DNA of 64,000 nucleotides from Vitis vinifera (Eukaryota; Streptophyta; Magnoliopsida; Vitales; Vitaceae), in contig NC_081823.1 of the NCBI RefSeq assembly GCF_030704535.1, positions 7,074,501 through 7,138,500 on the forward strand, read 5' to 3'. The notes below the pieces were generated by a model, which was not told the origin of the DNA, did no database searches, and saw only the letters and a list, made by a program, of their open reading frames with translations. Numbering within the stretch: the stretch's first letter is position 1; each line of letters opens with the position of its first letter. A program made the translations under genes and the position numbers. Shown here one piece after another: positions 1 through 11,712 of the stretch.

Positions 1-574
1 CACACTTCTAACTTACCACCACAAACAAAAAACATAGAGAAAAAGGAGCCCAACTTTAGAGCCAAAAAGGAAAAATATTGAAAAAGAAGAAATCTTGGCA
101 AAGATGTATAGTAAGAACATTCTAGGCAATGGACCCCACTCACATCACCCCCACAGCATCATCTCAATCTTTCTCACGACATTTTCAGTGAAATGATTCT
201 TTTTTGACATATTCTTAAGTCGGTATAAAAATTCAACAACCCCTCTACAAATGATTCTCTAACCCTAACTACATGAAGAGGGCTTTGAGACTCCAAATTT
301 TTTTGTTTAACAGCAATGACTCACTCTTTTTCATGTAAATATTATCCATTCATTTTAAAGTTAAGAAAAACTCTTCACACATACACTTCTTATTTGATGT
401 GGAATATCGCATCTATCTCATAGAAACACATCTTTGTCATGTCTTATGGGATTGTAGATTACTCAAACATATGGAAAATGAGTTCCAACATCATCCATAA
501 CCATCTGTTCTCGTCTACATAAAAATTATCCATTTTTAACATAATAATGGAAGTGTAAGCTAAGAGACAGTTTT
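1..574. other. Intergenic, no gene seen
   Basis: AT-rich DNA with no long reading frame, RNA gene or clear repeat. It runs directly into the plastid-derived rRNA fragment that follows. Confidence 0.5.
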
Positions 575-918
575 AGGTAGACAATTTCTATGGGACGTAG
601 GCCTTCCAAGAGGCAACAGAGGCATGCAGAGGTTTCCTTGGACCGAACGAAGATTGGCTCTTAAGTGCAAAGGTAGAAGGAAGCTTGACTGCAAGACCCA
701 CCTATCAAGCAGGGACGAAATTCGGCCTTAGTGATCCGATGGTGCCAAGTGGAAGGGTTGTCACTCAACAGATAAAAGTTACTTTAAGAATAATAAGTTG
801 ATCTTCCCCAAAAGCTCACATCAACAAGAAGGTTTGGCACTTCAATGTCGACTCTTCGCTGCCTAAAATTGTAGTATGTTCCAAGGGTTAATTGGATTGT
901 TCACCCATTAAAACAAAC
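575..918 (+). pseudogene. Nuclear insertion of plastid 23S rRNA (domain V part)
   Basis: About 340 bases read as a decayed copy of the 3' part of 23S rRNA around the peptidyl-transferase domain. Recognisable landmarks in order are CTATGGGACGTAGGCC (590-605), AGCTTGACTGCAAGACCCACC (682-702), GGCCTTAGTGATCCG (723-737), a CTCAACAGATAAAAGTTACT block (763-782), GATCTTCCCCAAAAGCTCACATC (800-822), TTTGGCACTTCAATGTCG (834-851) and TAGTATGTTCCAAGGG (872-887). The wording matches chloroplast rather than bacterial or cytosolic rRNA as I remember it. Most differences are C-to-T and G-to-A, as expected for an old methylated nuclear insertion. It has no functional flanks and is not a working rRNA gene. A mitochondrial origin is less likely but not excluded. 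Confidence 0.85.
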
Positions 919-3154
919 TTTAAAATGCATATTAGAAAAATTTAGTATTATTAGAAACTTCTTCCTCTCTCCACCATGGAATATCATAATGTACTGAAAG
1001 ATTGGTTTTTTCGTAGGAAATCAGTAACTAAAAGATCTTTACAGCAATGTCTCAAGGTCATTAATCAATCCTCAAGTCAAAGTAGTACTTTAGAGAAGAA
1101 ATAATGAAAAATGGCAAATAATATATCAAAGTTATATAGGTTATGTCATGTGAAGTCGGTATTCATTAATTTCTCCTATTGTCAAGTCCTTCTCTCGACC
1201 GGCTTTTTGTAGGCACTGGTGAATAATAGAGAGTAGAGGTTGAAGTTTTCGCACATATGTTGGTGATGAGACTGATAGCGGTACTTAATCTTGTTGAATG
1301 TTGGCCCGTCTGCATACTGAAAAGGAAAGCAAGTAGCTCTGGATTTTGATTTTGTTGGTGCCTTTCTGGTTTTCATTTATTTCAATTCAAATACGAAAAT
1401 GAAGACACTTGGTGCCTGTCTGCCATTTAGCAAAGACTTTTGGTACACTCAAAAGTCATCACCATCAAATTAACCTTTAATTAGAACCAAATTACTTGGC
1501 ATGGGGATCATTCTTATGACAATTATGAGCTCTAAGACCCCAATTATTCGGGTTCATGGAAGGAATTTTGTTTTGCTAACTGTATTAGACTGCGTCGTAT
1601 TTTTAGTTAAAGTTTTTTATCCGAAAATGTTTTGAGGAGAATTATGGATCAAGTATTTCTCCAACAAACATCATAAATGATTTTTTAATATAATAAATTA
1701 TTTTTCAAAATTTTAAAAATATTTTTTAAAATTTATCAAACACTTAATTTTTTCTAAAACCATTTTTTCAAGTTAAAAACACTTCTTAAAATCATTATCA
1801 AATGGGCTCTTAAACTACTAAAAAAAAATGATCTTTTGTTATGCTTTTAATTTTGTGTCATTTACTTAATTTATATATTATAAACTAAAAAACATAATAT
1901 ATATTATAAACTAAAATCCTACAAACTTAAAATTTTAAGAAACCAGTAGTTTAACATATGTCAAAGTTTCGTTTGCTAAAAGGTTATGCATTCCACCCTT
2001 ACCACATATTTGTTTCCTCTATTTACACATATGTTTGATTAGTCAAAAAAGGGTTATTTCTATTGTTTGCCCACGGACCCGTGTTAGACTTAAACTTTCC
2101 ACACGACGTAAGATATTAAATTTAAATTTATAGAAAAATTGGCAAGTAGGATACATATGGCATCATCTTAGACCTCCATTTCCATTTTATCTCATACTTT
2201 TTAGCACTATCACTAGGCATTAATTAGCTTAATCTTTTCATCAACTAGCTGGCCTTTTTTCTATGGTGACACCATTTTCATCAGAAAACACCACTGGCAG
2301 TATTTGTTGTACTATTACACCTACTCCAATATGTAATTAACCACAGCCACATGCATTAAGTTTTGTCATTCATCGGATATTTTCAACTATCTCTTCTGAC
2401 CAGGGGAATCAACTATAAGGATCAAAGCAATGGCCGCCTTTTGAAAGAACCACAAGAAATTTTATGAATAGAAGAAAATTCTCTTCAAAAAAATTCAGCA
2501 AGAAAATGGACAATCTTGTGAGAATCAAACACATGGTAGAGATTCTGCATCTTTTTTCAGAAAGTATTCAACTCATGGAAACAATCAACTGATGGGTGAA
2601 TTACAGGTAATTGATGATTGCAGTGACTTTGAAGCCATGGAAAGTAGAGTGAAAATCTCCAGCATGAAACTTCGAATAGTACTTCATCAACTATGCTTTG
2701 TGCTTAGGATGGTAACTTGAATATGCCAAAAAGAAATTGAATGAAAAATATACTAAAGAAAGGGTGACGAGAGAGGGAATATAAGCCACATAAACATTAT
2801 CTATGATCATTCATACTGGAACTAAGTACAAATGAAGACATGTATGCCTTGATTCACCACACCCCTATGTTTGAATTTTGTATGAAATGTCTAGAATTAG
2901 AGTACCAATCACCTCTTACATTTTGAGGTCAAGAAGGGAAAAATCAAACTAAAACAATTTGTGAAAGGAAAAAAAAAAAAAAAACCATGGCCTTAGAAAC
3001 TAAATATGTGCAGACTCAATGAAAGGGAAGAAGAACCACGAATAGAATGATGTAGTTCCTCTCTATGTGGATACCCATGATTGATCCCCAGAACCAATGA
3101 TCCTAGACTGATAGAAGTTTGGTGATTTATTAGGAGATTGAAGGAAGACCAAGC
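919..3154. other. Intergenic, no gene supported
   Basis: No convincing exon structure. A 64-codon minus frame at 1182-1376 resembles nothing I know. There is a poly-A run at about 2969-2985. This stretch contains the 3' flank of the minus-strand DUF4408 gene. Confidence 0.45.
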
Positions 3155-3766
3155 TCAAAAGGCCTTCTGGTAAAACTCATGAAGCCTCTTCCATGACTCT
3201 TCTCTCTGCATCTTCAACTGGTTATAGAAGTTCCCGATAAATGTCTCCGCTTTGGTAAACAGCTCTTGCCCACTAAGCCCATCAACCTCCTCCTGATCTT
3301 CCTCCTCAATGTCCCCCACCGCCTCTTCTGCTTCAGCCTCCCCACCACCGATAAAGAAGAGGCTTGGAGTGGAGGGACACTTCCTGACTTTACTCAGCTT
3401 TGCAGCACCAACGATCTTCTCTGATGCAGATTTCTCGGCCACCTTCGCCTTTTTCTCGGTACGCTCAGGGGTAGTGAGCAATAGTCCAGTATCAGTTGAA
3501 TTGGAGGAAGCTTCCTTATCAGGAGCAGCTTGATCGGGAGGAGTACTTAATGGCTTTGCTGAAACAGGAACAGCATATTTCTTGTCCTGGGGAGGCTTAG
3601 AGAAGGAGAGAAGGCCAGCTTCTGCTCCAAGGGCAATAATGAGGAGATTGATGATGATGAAGTAGAGATAGGTGGTCCTGAGGGAAGAGGATAGAAGAGG
3701 GGTGATGAAGAGAACTGCAGCTATGAGAAAGAGCTTTAGCATTTGAGATTTCTTGGCCTTGTCCAT
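3155..3766 (-). CDS. DUF4408/DUF761 small membrane protein
   Basis: Single-exon gene for a 203-residue protein. The start is the ATG at 3764-3766; the reading frame is open further upstream, but only through a GTG and through the TATA box, so the internal ATG is preferred. Residues about 10-28 and 32-50 are hydrophobic, giving two membrane segments separated by a short Arg-containing loop (DUF4408 type). The middle is Ser/Pro/Lys-rich and probably disordered, followed by an acidic stretch. The C-terminus has the DUF761 'cotton-fibre expressed' signature (FTKAETFIGNFYNQLKMQR, followed by a Trp-Lys-Arg-Leu helix). Proteins of this kind are plant-specific and usually of unknown function; some are stress- or fibre-expressed. 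A TATA box lies about 65 bases upstream, so the leader is short. The assignment to family is firm; no biochemical role can be read from it. Confidence 0.9.
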   Translation of the reverse strand: MDKAKKSQMLKLFLIAAVLFITPLLSSSLRTTYLYFIIINLLIIALGAEAGLLSFSKPPQDKKYAVPVSAKPLSTPPDQAAPDKEASSNSTDTGLLLTTPERTEKKAKVAEKSASEKIVGAAKLSKVRKCPSTPSLFFIGGGEAEAEEAVGDIEEEDQEEVDGLSGQELFTKAETFIGNFYNQLKMQREESWKRLHEFYQKAF

Positions 3767-3829
3767 GGCTTTTGTGTGAGTGGAGGGTGATAAGGGAGGT
3801 GATGGAAACCATGTGAGAGTATGCGGACA

Positions 3830-3839
3830 TATATATAGA
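3830..3839 (-). promoter_or_regulatory. TATA box of the DUF4408 gene
   Basis: Minus-strand TCTATATATA, about 65 bases before the ATG. It would place transcription start near 3800 and give a leader of roughly 35 bases. Confidence 0.7.
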
Positions 3840-3904
3840 AGAGAGAGAGGGTATTGGTATTCTCCAGTCAACAAAAGCTGAAAACATGAGAAGACAAAAG
3901 CCAC

Positions 3905-4860
3905 TAGGGTATATGCTATATTGGAGCAGTTCAGGTTAACGGGGAAAACTTGGTTTTGATTTGCTAATTTAAAAAAATATATATATATAAAAAAATAACT
4001 TTAACTTTCATAAATCATATTTATTTTAAAATATTTTAAATTATATGTACTTTTTCTTAACTCAAATAATTATTTCCTAAAATATTATTTTATTTGATAA
4101 TATTAAATAAAATTATCCAAAATTAATTTATTATTTTAATTTGACAAAAGTGTTTTATAAATCAATATATTATAAATTTTTTATTATATAATATGAGATA
4201 CAAATTATTGTAAAAAAAAAAAATCTTTAATAATGATTTTACATTGTGTATTATGTAAATCCACTCATTTAATCTCGTTTTATTTAATAAAATTGAATAA
4301 AAATTTTGTTAGTGCACATCAACAATAAAATAAGATTAAAATACATAAAAATTAAATACATTAAAAAACTTAAAAATTAAAAAATAAAATATTTACTATT
4401 ACTATATTTTTAACTCTTTCTCGATATTATATTTTCTAGCGGAGTGCTTTAATTAAGTAAAAGTTAATATTTTATTTTTATATTTTAAATTTTAAAGTTT
4501 TTTTAGTTTTAATTATATTTTTAATTTTTAAAATTTCTTATTTTATTAATTTCGAATCAATTATCAAGTTAAAAAATTGTTAATTTGTATTATTAACATG
4601 TAAAATGGTCATTTTAGGAAATAATTATTTGAGTTATAAAAAAGTGCATGTATTTTAAAATATTTTTAAACGGGTGAAGATAAATATGATTTATAAAAGT
4701 TTGGATTCTTTTTTTATATTTTTCTCAAATCAGCGAGTTAAAACCCACTTTTCCTAAATTAATGCCCCTTAATTACAATGTTTTCTTTCAAGTGGCATAT
4801 AGATAAAATAGTAAATGAGAATAAAATATAAATAAAAAATTTATTTGTATAGAAACTAAA
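3905..4860. other. AT-rich intergenic DNA
   Basis: Upstream region of the DUF4408 gene followed by very AT-rich low-complexity sequence. No gene seen. Confidence 0.5.
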
Positions 4861-5623
4861 CAGGTGTTTTGTAAACCAATTTAATGATTTAAAATGACTA
4901 AATAATTTAATTTAAGTTATTAAATAAATTAAGTGCTGGTAGATCAGAGGGTTGGTCGCATCCATCAACTTCCCTTGTATTTGAATGTCATGAGTGCTTG
5001 GGTGAATACACTAGAAGAGTAAGGTATGCGTATTTTCTAACAACAATTATTTTTAAAAGAGTTAGGAGTGTCTAAGATCCTATAAGTGGTATTAGAGCCG
5101 AGGTCACTGGTTCAAACCCCAAGGGTACCGTTGGGAGGGAGATTGTTAGTAGATCGGAGGGTTTGCCGCATCCATCAACTCTCTTTGTATTCGAATACTA
5201 TGGGCACTTGGGTAAATGCATTGTAAGACTAGGGTATACATATGAAGTCCTACATTAAGCATGTTTAGTCAAATAACTTAATGGCATGACTTAAAATAAA
5301 AAACAACTTTAAGTACAAACAATTAATTTATTTTTAAATTCACATCTTTATTTTATTTTTTTTAACCCTCATTTACTCTAGTTACCTTCACAATCTCTTT
5401 TACTACTTCACGACCTCAACTATTACCTCGCCTTCTTTCCCATATTTATAATTTATGAGGATAAATATGTTAATTTAATTATTTAAAATAAGTTATAAGT
5501 TAATTTTATTAAACAACCTTAATACTTAAAGTAAAAATTAAATAATAAGTTTTAAATATAATTTAACTTAAAATCAACTTAAGTCATTTAAGTGTTAAGT
5601 ATTAAGTTTCACTAAACACCCCT
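4861..5623. mobile_element. MITE-like repeat, copy 1 (split by a TRIM)
   Basis: Begins with AGGTGTTTTGTAAACCA (4862) and ends with an approximate inverted copy, AGTTTCACTAAACACCCCT. The interior is AT-rich and rich in 'cttaa/ttaag' words. Two further copies follow at 5899 and 6345. It carries no coding capacity. Removing the TRIM at 4934-5254 plus one TTAAG restores sequence that matches the other copies, which confirms the nesting. Confidence 0.6.
4934..5254 (+). mobile_element. TRIM retroelement (terminal-repeat retrotransposon in miniature)
   Basis: The two terminal direct repeats are 4934-5042 and 5144-5254 (about 110 bases, both starting TG and ending ACA, about 75-80% alike). They share GTAGATC-GAGGGTT and CGCATCCATCAACT blocks. 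A 13-base primer-binding-site-like word, TGGTATTAGAGCC (5087-5099), resembles the complement of initiator-Met tRNA. A purine-rich tract (TTGGGAGGGAGA, 5131-5142) precedes the second repeat. The element is flanked by a perfect 5-base duplication, TTAAG (4929-4933 and 5255-5259). There is no open frame; such elements depend on enzymes from other retrotransposons. The primer site lies about 44 bases after the first repeat, further than usual. Confidence 0.85.
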
Positions 5624-5898
5624 AAATTTTATTCTCATTAGAATTTTAATTACCCTCTTCTGTGTAGTAGTAATATGATTCACTTTTATTCTTATCTTAT
5701 TTTTTTTCTTATTCTCGAAAGTAAAACTGCTTAACTCCATGTAAAAAGAGTAAAAATAATGTTATATATAAAAATTGATTTTTCATTCTAACCCCTTGTC
5801 AGCCAACAATATCTATCAAACTATTTTAAGAAAAGAAAAACAAAAAATTATTATTATTTCACTTGACGGTTAAAATTTACTCAATTATACACACTAAG

Positions 5899-6344
5899 AA
5901 GATATTTGGTAAATTAATGTAATGACTTAATATAACATACTAGCTTAATTTAATCATTAAATTGATTAAGCATGTTTGACAAAATAACTTAATATTACAA
6001 TTTAAAGTTATTTTTAATTTTAAGTATTAAAGCAAAATAATTAACGTATTTTTAATCTTAATATTGACAATAATTTAAACACAAATGTTTTATAAATAAA
6101 TTTATGGTTTAAAAATTAATAAAAATAAATGTGAGTTAAAATTAATGAGGATCAATACTAGTTAAAATTAATAAGAATAAATTTGTTAAATTGATGGTTT
6201 GAAATAAATTTTAATTATTTCATCAAATAACTTTAATACTTAAAATAAAAAATAAGTAATTAATTTTAAATTTATACATTGAAAACAATTTAACTTAAAG
6301 TCATTGAGTAATAAATATAAAGTTTTAATACACCTTCACCAAAT
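5899..6344. mobile_element. MITE-like repeat, copy 2
   Basis: Starts with GATATTTGGTAAATTAATG and ends with AATACACCTTCACCAAAT. It is a diverged relative of copies 1 and 3, with the same AT-rich 'ttaag' interior and no coding capacity. Confidence 0.5.
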
Positions 6345-6804
6345 AGGTGTTTGGTAAACCAACTTAATAACTTAAAGTTTAATTTAAGTTATTAAGTAAA
6401 TTTAGTAAGTTATTAAGTAAATTAAGTATGTTTAGTAAAATAACTTAATGATACGACTTAAAATAAAAAACAACTTTAAGTAATAAGTAAAAACAAATAA
6501 CTTATTTTTAGGTTCGAATTTTTATTTTACCTTTTTATCCCTATTTGTCCTAATTACCTCCATAATCTCTTTTACTATTCCACAACATTCACAATCATTC
6601 AACTTTCTTTATCCTAATTATAATTTATGAGAATAAATACATGAATTTAATATTTTAGAATTAATTTTAAGTTAATTTTATTAAACAACATTAATACTTA
6701 AAATAAAAATTAAATAATAACTTTGAAATAGCAACTTAAATATAATTTAATTTAAAATAAACTTAAACTATTAAGTAATAACTATTAAGTTTTATCAAAC
6801 AACC
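6345..6804. mobile_element. MITE-like repeat, copy 3
   Basis: Starts with AGGTGTTTGGTAAACCAACT and ends with AGTTTTATCAAACAACCT, giving imperfect terminal inverted repeats. It abuts copy 2, so the three copies form a small tandem cluster. Confidence 0.6.
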
Positions 6805-9223
6805 TGATCCTAAACCTTATTAATAGAACATTCTTAACGAATAATAACAAACAAAACAAATAAACTTCAGCTTATATTTCACTTTAATTATAAGTGTATT
6901 ATTATGAACATAAAAAATTGTTAATATCACATGGAATAAATAAAATAAAATAAGGACGTCATCTCGTGTAAAATCAAAAACCCTCATGAAAATGCATCTT
7001 CTTGAATTTATAAGATCAAATATTATTTTAATAACAAAGTTTGGATATGGCAGCCCCACTTGACAACATTCAAAAACGACTCCTTTTGTACACCGCAAAA
7101 GAGGAGCATAGCAAGAAGAGTGGAGACAACAGAACATGCAAGAAGGAGAAGATTTGAATATAATTGGGCCAGGCCAGATAAGGTCGGTGGAGGTGGCATA
7201 TTCCCAACTTTTTTATTTGGTCCGAAGAAGCCTTGTGATCGTGCTCGATTGTGACCGCTGGTTTTCTAGGATCTCTGTTTGTTTAGGCCCACTTCAGGGA
7301 CTGGATAAAAACAATTAGAAAAGAATAAAAAGGAGAAAAGCTTAAAAACGAATCTGTGCCGCCAACTCTCAACTTGTGTTAGTGCGCACGTCGTAAGTGG
7401 GCCCCATACTTCACTTTTCACGGCCCACTTACTCACGTGGGCTGGACTTTACAAGAGCTGGGAAAGACCCAACACTGCTAACCCTAGACGTCAGAGGGTT
7501 GAATGGAAACTACACTGAGCTGGAAAAGGACCAACAGTACGAACCCTGTCTATCCAGAGGGTTGATTGGAACTGTTTCCTGGGTTGGAACAGGTCCAACC
7601 ACCCCGTTTGAACTATAATGGGCTTTAACTAAATGGCTCATAAGACTGGCCCAGCCCATCTCACCCGCATATTTCAGTGAATAACTTCGAGATTCTTCAC
7701 TCCAAAAAGTGCATCAACAAAGAGAATACAGCCATGAGTGTTGTATTTGGACTTTTCCAATTGCCCATTTGTGGCCAACAATACAAGATATACCAAAACC
7801 CTAGCCATGTTCTCACGTTGGGTTTGTCCAAATTCTGCCCAAAAAGCATTATCCACCTTTTTCTCAGACCTCCCAACTCCCACCTAGTATGAACAGATAA
7901 CTATAAGTTTGACACTCATACTATTACTAATCCAATCTTAAAATGACCTACAAAACCTGACCCCACATTGGTGATCAAGACAGTTCGATCCAATCCAGTT
8001 TTCATATTATTTTGGCTTTCACCGGCTGCAGATTCCTATACACTTTTCTCCTAAGCACATACAATTCGTACTTTACAAGTAATCCTTCACTGGATACATA
8101 GAAAAAGCAAGAAATCTTCACCTTGGCACCATGCGCTGCACTTACGAAACACCTTTGGCTAAAACTAGAGATTCCCTTATCCGTTTGACACGACCAATGG
8201 GAATTTATAGTGAAAATTCCCTCACGTTATCCACATAATTGGAAGTTCTATTGTGGCAGTACTAGTACCTTTGCTACAAGTCAGCCAAGCCAGTTTGCTG
8301 GCAGGATAGTTCCATTCCAATGTGGCCTTATGAGATTACAATGAAAAGCTGAGCCTGAGAGTTGAATCCAAGCCCTTCACCAAAATACTAATGCAGTTCT
8401 TGTATCAGAACACGGATTCAGGTATCTGCATAAAATCTATTGTTTTTAAGTTCAGTATGATGATCTAAATCAGAATATATCACATACCATACAGGTAGCT
8501 GTCATAGATGTCATTTTCTTGTGGTTGTGGTGATATATTTATAGGATGATACCTAAGCCAAAAGCCACAGTTATCTTCCAAGTTCATCCCACATGTTTGC
8601 CTGCCATTCTTTTAACTTTTCTAGCACCAGGTCTATGTCTGAAATAGGAATGCCTTTACCACTGTAACATAGGCTGGGATGAATGCTTCTCCTGTTGAGC
8701 AGGCCTTTAAATATGATGATTCTACTTTGCATCCAGACCACTCCACACTTCATTGATCTTTTTACTCAGTAAGACGAATATCTAGCCAGGGTTGATCTGG
8801 ATTGCAGCTCCCTATGATAAAAGTATGCAATGGTATTATATTTCTTTTTTTGCCTTTACAATCTCAGCATCAACTGTGGAGTTTTTATTTTTTATTTTTT
8901 CAGACGAACACTAAAGAAGGTCAAGATTCTCCCTCACATCACACCAACTAAGGGGCAAAAAAATGCATGAGGCTATGACTAAAAAGCACAAACGCAGTAA
9001 ATACACTGCCCATATATGCTTCAGCGGACACAGTAGCCATTTACATATCATTTAGACATGATTTAGACAGTATTATGAAACAAAATGACCAAAAAGAGGC
9101 AATCAAGCTACACTATGCTTACAGTTTGTTGTGCGTTTGAAAGGCCTCCCACATAAGCATGGAATAAGGGAACCATGCCACCTCCCAGAAATGTCTGTGT
9201 CTTCAACTTAAACAGCCCCATGA
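6805..9223. other. Intergenic, with a small GC-richer island
   Basis: No gene can be supported. From about 7130 to 7650 the base composition is markedly less AT-rich than its surroundings, and 7455-7580 holds two imperfect 63-base units. The part after 8000 lies downstream of the broken CAP-H gene and may include its former 3' UTR. A 60-codon minus frame at 8571-8753 is unrecognised. Confidence 0.45.
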
Positions 9224-11668
9224 CTATGATGATGACAGTATCACATCACCTGTGTTTTGAGATGACAGGGGAAATTGCATGATAAGATCATCCAAATTGG
9301 GGCAGCCATGCATGTTCAAACAATGCTCATTGACTAGATGCAAGAGGCAAATGAAACACAAATGTGGAGATATATCCTGTAATTTAGCAGCTGGGCAGTC
9401 ATCTGGAAAGGTACTCAATATATGCTTCAAAGATATGGCATTGTTGTACACCTTATGACCAGAAGAAATTATCCGCAATTAGAAATATATTTCCATGATA
9501 CATGAAAAGAATTAAGAGACTCTCAATCACATTTTATTGCCAGAAACAGGTGCTTATTGGGGATATGGCAAAGAGGAAAATATGCAATCTTCAGAATCCT
9601 ATCAGATGTCATGGAAATTCCCTTATTCATAAGAAACAAAGCGTGGAACATATAAAATGGTATGCATATTTCTCCATGTAATTATGTGGTTAGGAGACTT
9701 AGGTTGCAAACCAAATAACAGAACTAGGAAAAAAACACAATGCCTTCATTTATTAAATTCAACAGAAACCTGAAATGCTCTTTAAAGTTCTAGTTTCCTG
9801 CTTCATTAACTCCAAACTTACGTAACAAGCAAACTGATAGAGGCGTCTTTACACAATATGGATAGATGTTTTCCAATAGGAACATCCCAAGGACCTATGG
9901 CCAAGACAATACACATCTAATGCTGAAACAGGATGGGACAGCAGAAAGCTAAAACACCATCTGTATGCTCCATCTCTCCATAGACTTCATATGCTTGGGT
10001 CAACCCAAAACAATTTGTAACATGTTTACTAATTTCTTTTATAAAAAAATAAAAAAAATAAAAAATAGAATAAAATTGATGCTCCATGTGCCTGAAAATT
10101 GGTCCAGTCCATTGACTGAATTAAGTCTTCCATGGTTGTGTAAAAAACAACTTATTCTGTTGAAGTGACCTTTGAATGCTTGAATTATTATTTTCAGAAT
10201 TGTCATGGCTCAACTTTACCACAAGGGTCGAAAATTTTCAGAAGTATATAAACTCTCAGATTGGCAATCTAGGTCCAGGTGAATAAGTACTCCTGTTTCT
10301 TTGTTTCTCATTCACAGTCTCAAGATTTGCAGTTCTTCAATACCGCCTTAGTAGTCAACAATGCCTTCTACTAATAGCTAAACTCAATTGCTAGTCAGTT
10401 CATTTTAATGTTTCTTAATGGTATGTTTGCGTTCATTACATGAGTGGTAGTTCTGTTACACCAAATAAAATCTATGTTGCATGGTTCAGATGCCAGTGAG
10501 GATAGTGTCTGATCTTTCATACATCCAAATTTTAAGATGTGGGGACTTAGCTAAATAGATCTCAATAACAAGTCCAGGTACTTAGATACTGCATAGTAAA
10601 ATGAAATAAAAATCAATTAGAAATTAAAAAAAAAAAAAAAAAAGCAAAGATATTCTTAATGAAAACTCCTCGATCTTTTTTCTTTGATCCCTGTTTTTTT
10701 CTTATGCCTGAATATTCTTTTCAAAGTGCACTTTCCAACAACTCTTTCTTTCTGTAATATAACTACATGCTAGGAAGCTGAAAATTAAAAAATAATATAA
10801 TAATCAATTAAAAATAAAGAAAGTCAATATCTGACAAGAATTCCAAATTTACACCCCTGTTGTGCTGTGTCAACACAAGTACCCTGGATGAAATTGAAGA
10901 GTCTAAGTATCAAAGCATGCAATGAAAATGTAATATTGTATTACTCAAAATTTTGGATTTTGTTGGCTCACATCTGATGGCTTCAAAAAAACTTCCTCAA
11001 CTGTCCAAAAATCTCAACAAAAAAGTAGAATCAAATTCACTAAATTGATCAAAACAAACAGCTGTTTCCTAGTTAGCAGTACTGATAGGTTAAATACTAC
11101 TTTTAGGCTCATTGGATTGATGGAAGAATTAAGCAACTCAAACTCCCAGAATGTTTAGATAATTTGATTGTGATGTATTTAACACTCAGTACTAACAAAT
11201 ATAAGAAGGAAGAAAAAAAAAGATGCAAGCTGATACATGATAGAGTTTGGAGAATGGATGATAATGTAAAAATGATATTAAGTCACAAAATGACTATTGA
11301 ACAAGTTAAAGGAATAGCCTCACCGCCTCAGACATTTGAATGGATTCCTGCATGAGATCCTGAAGTGTTTTCTTCAAAATGTGTACATCAATTTGTTTAG
11401 AAGTTTTATCATACTGAACTTCAATTTTTTTGACCTGAAATATTAAGACTAAGAAGATAACTAGTAAAACTCGATATATTCCACGCACAACTACAAAACC
11501 TCCCTAACCATTAATGTCCAGTTCATAGTAGAAGTTAGAAAAAAAGATGCATGAGGATATTTATCATATATATGCATGTATGTGTATATATTTCAATTTC
11601 TGGGAAATGAGGAGATTTCCTTATGGACAAGAACAACTTTGCACTTCCCCTTAAAAATATCAAAGGAC

Positions 11669-11712
11669 TGAGAGTGAGTGAGTGAGTGAGAGAGAGAGAG
11701 AGAGAGAGAGAG
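11669..11712. repeat. GAGT/GA simple repeat
   Basis: A short GAGT run followed by about 12 GA units, inside a CAP-H intron. On the other strand it produces only a Leu/Ser-rich frame without meaning. Confidence 0.85.

Noticed and set aside
1182..1376. 64-codon minus-strand frame
   Set aside because: No signal, domain or splice context recognised; length is common by chance in this DNA.
5087..5120. Possible tRNA gene because of GGTTCAAACCCC
   Set aside because: No cloverleaf partners; it belongs to the TRIM leader next to the primer site.
8571..8753. 60-codon minus frame near the CAP-H 3' end as an extra exon
   Set aside because: CAP-H ends normally at 9224 with its conserved tail; the frame matches nothing in the family.
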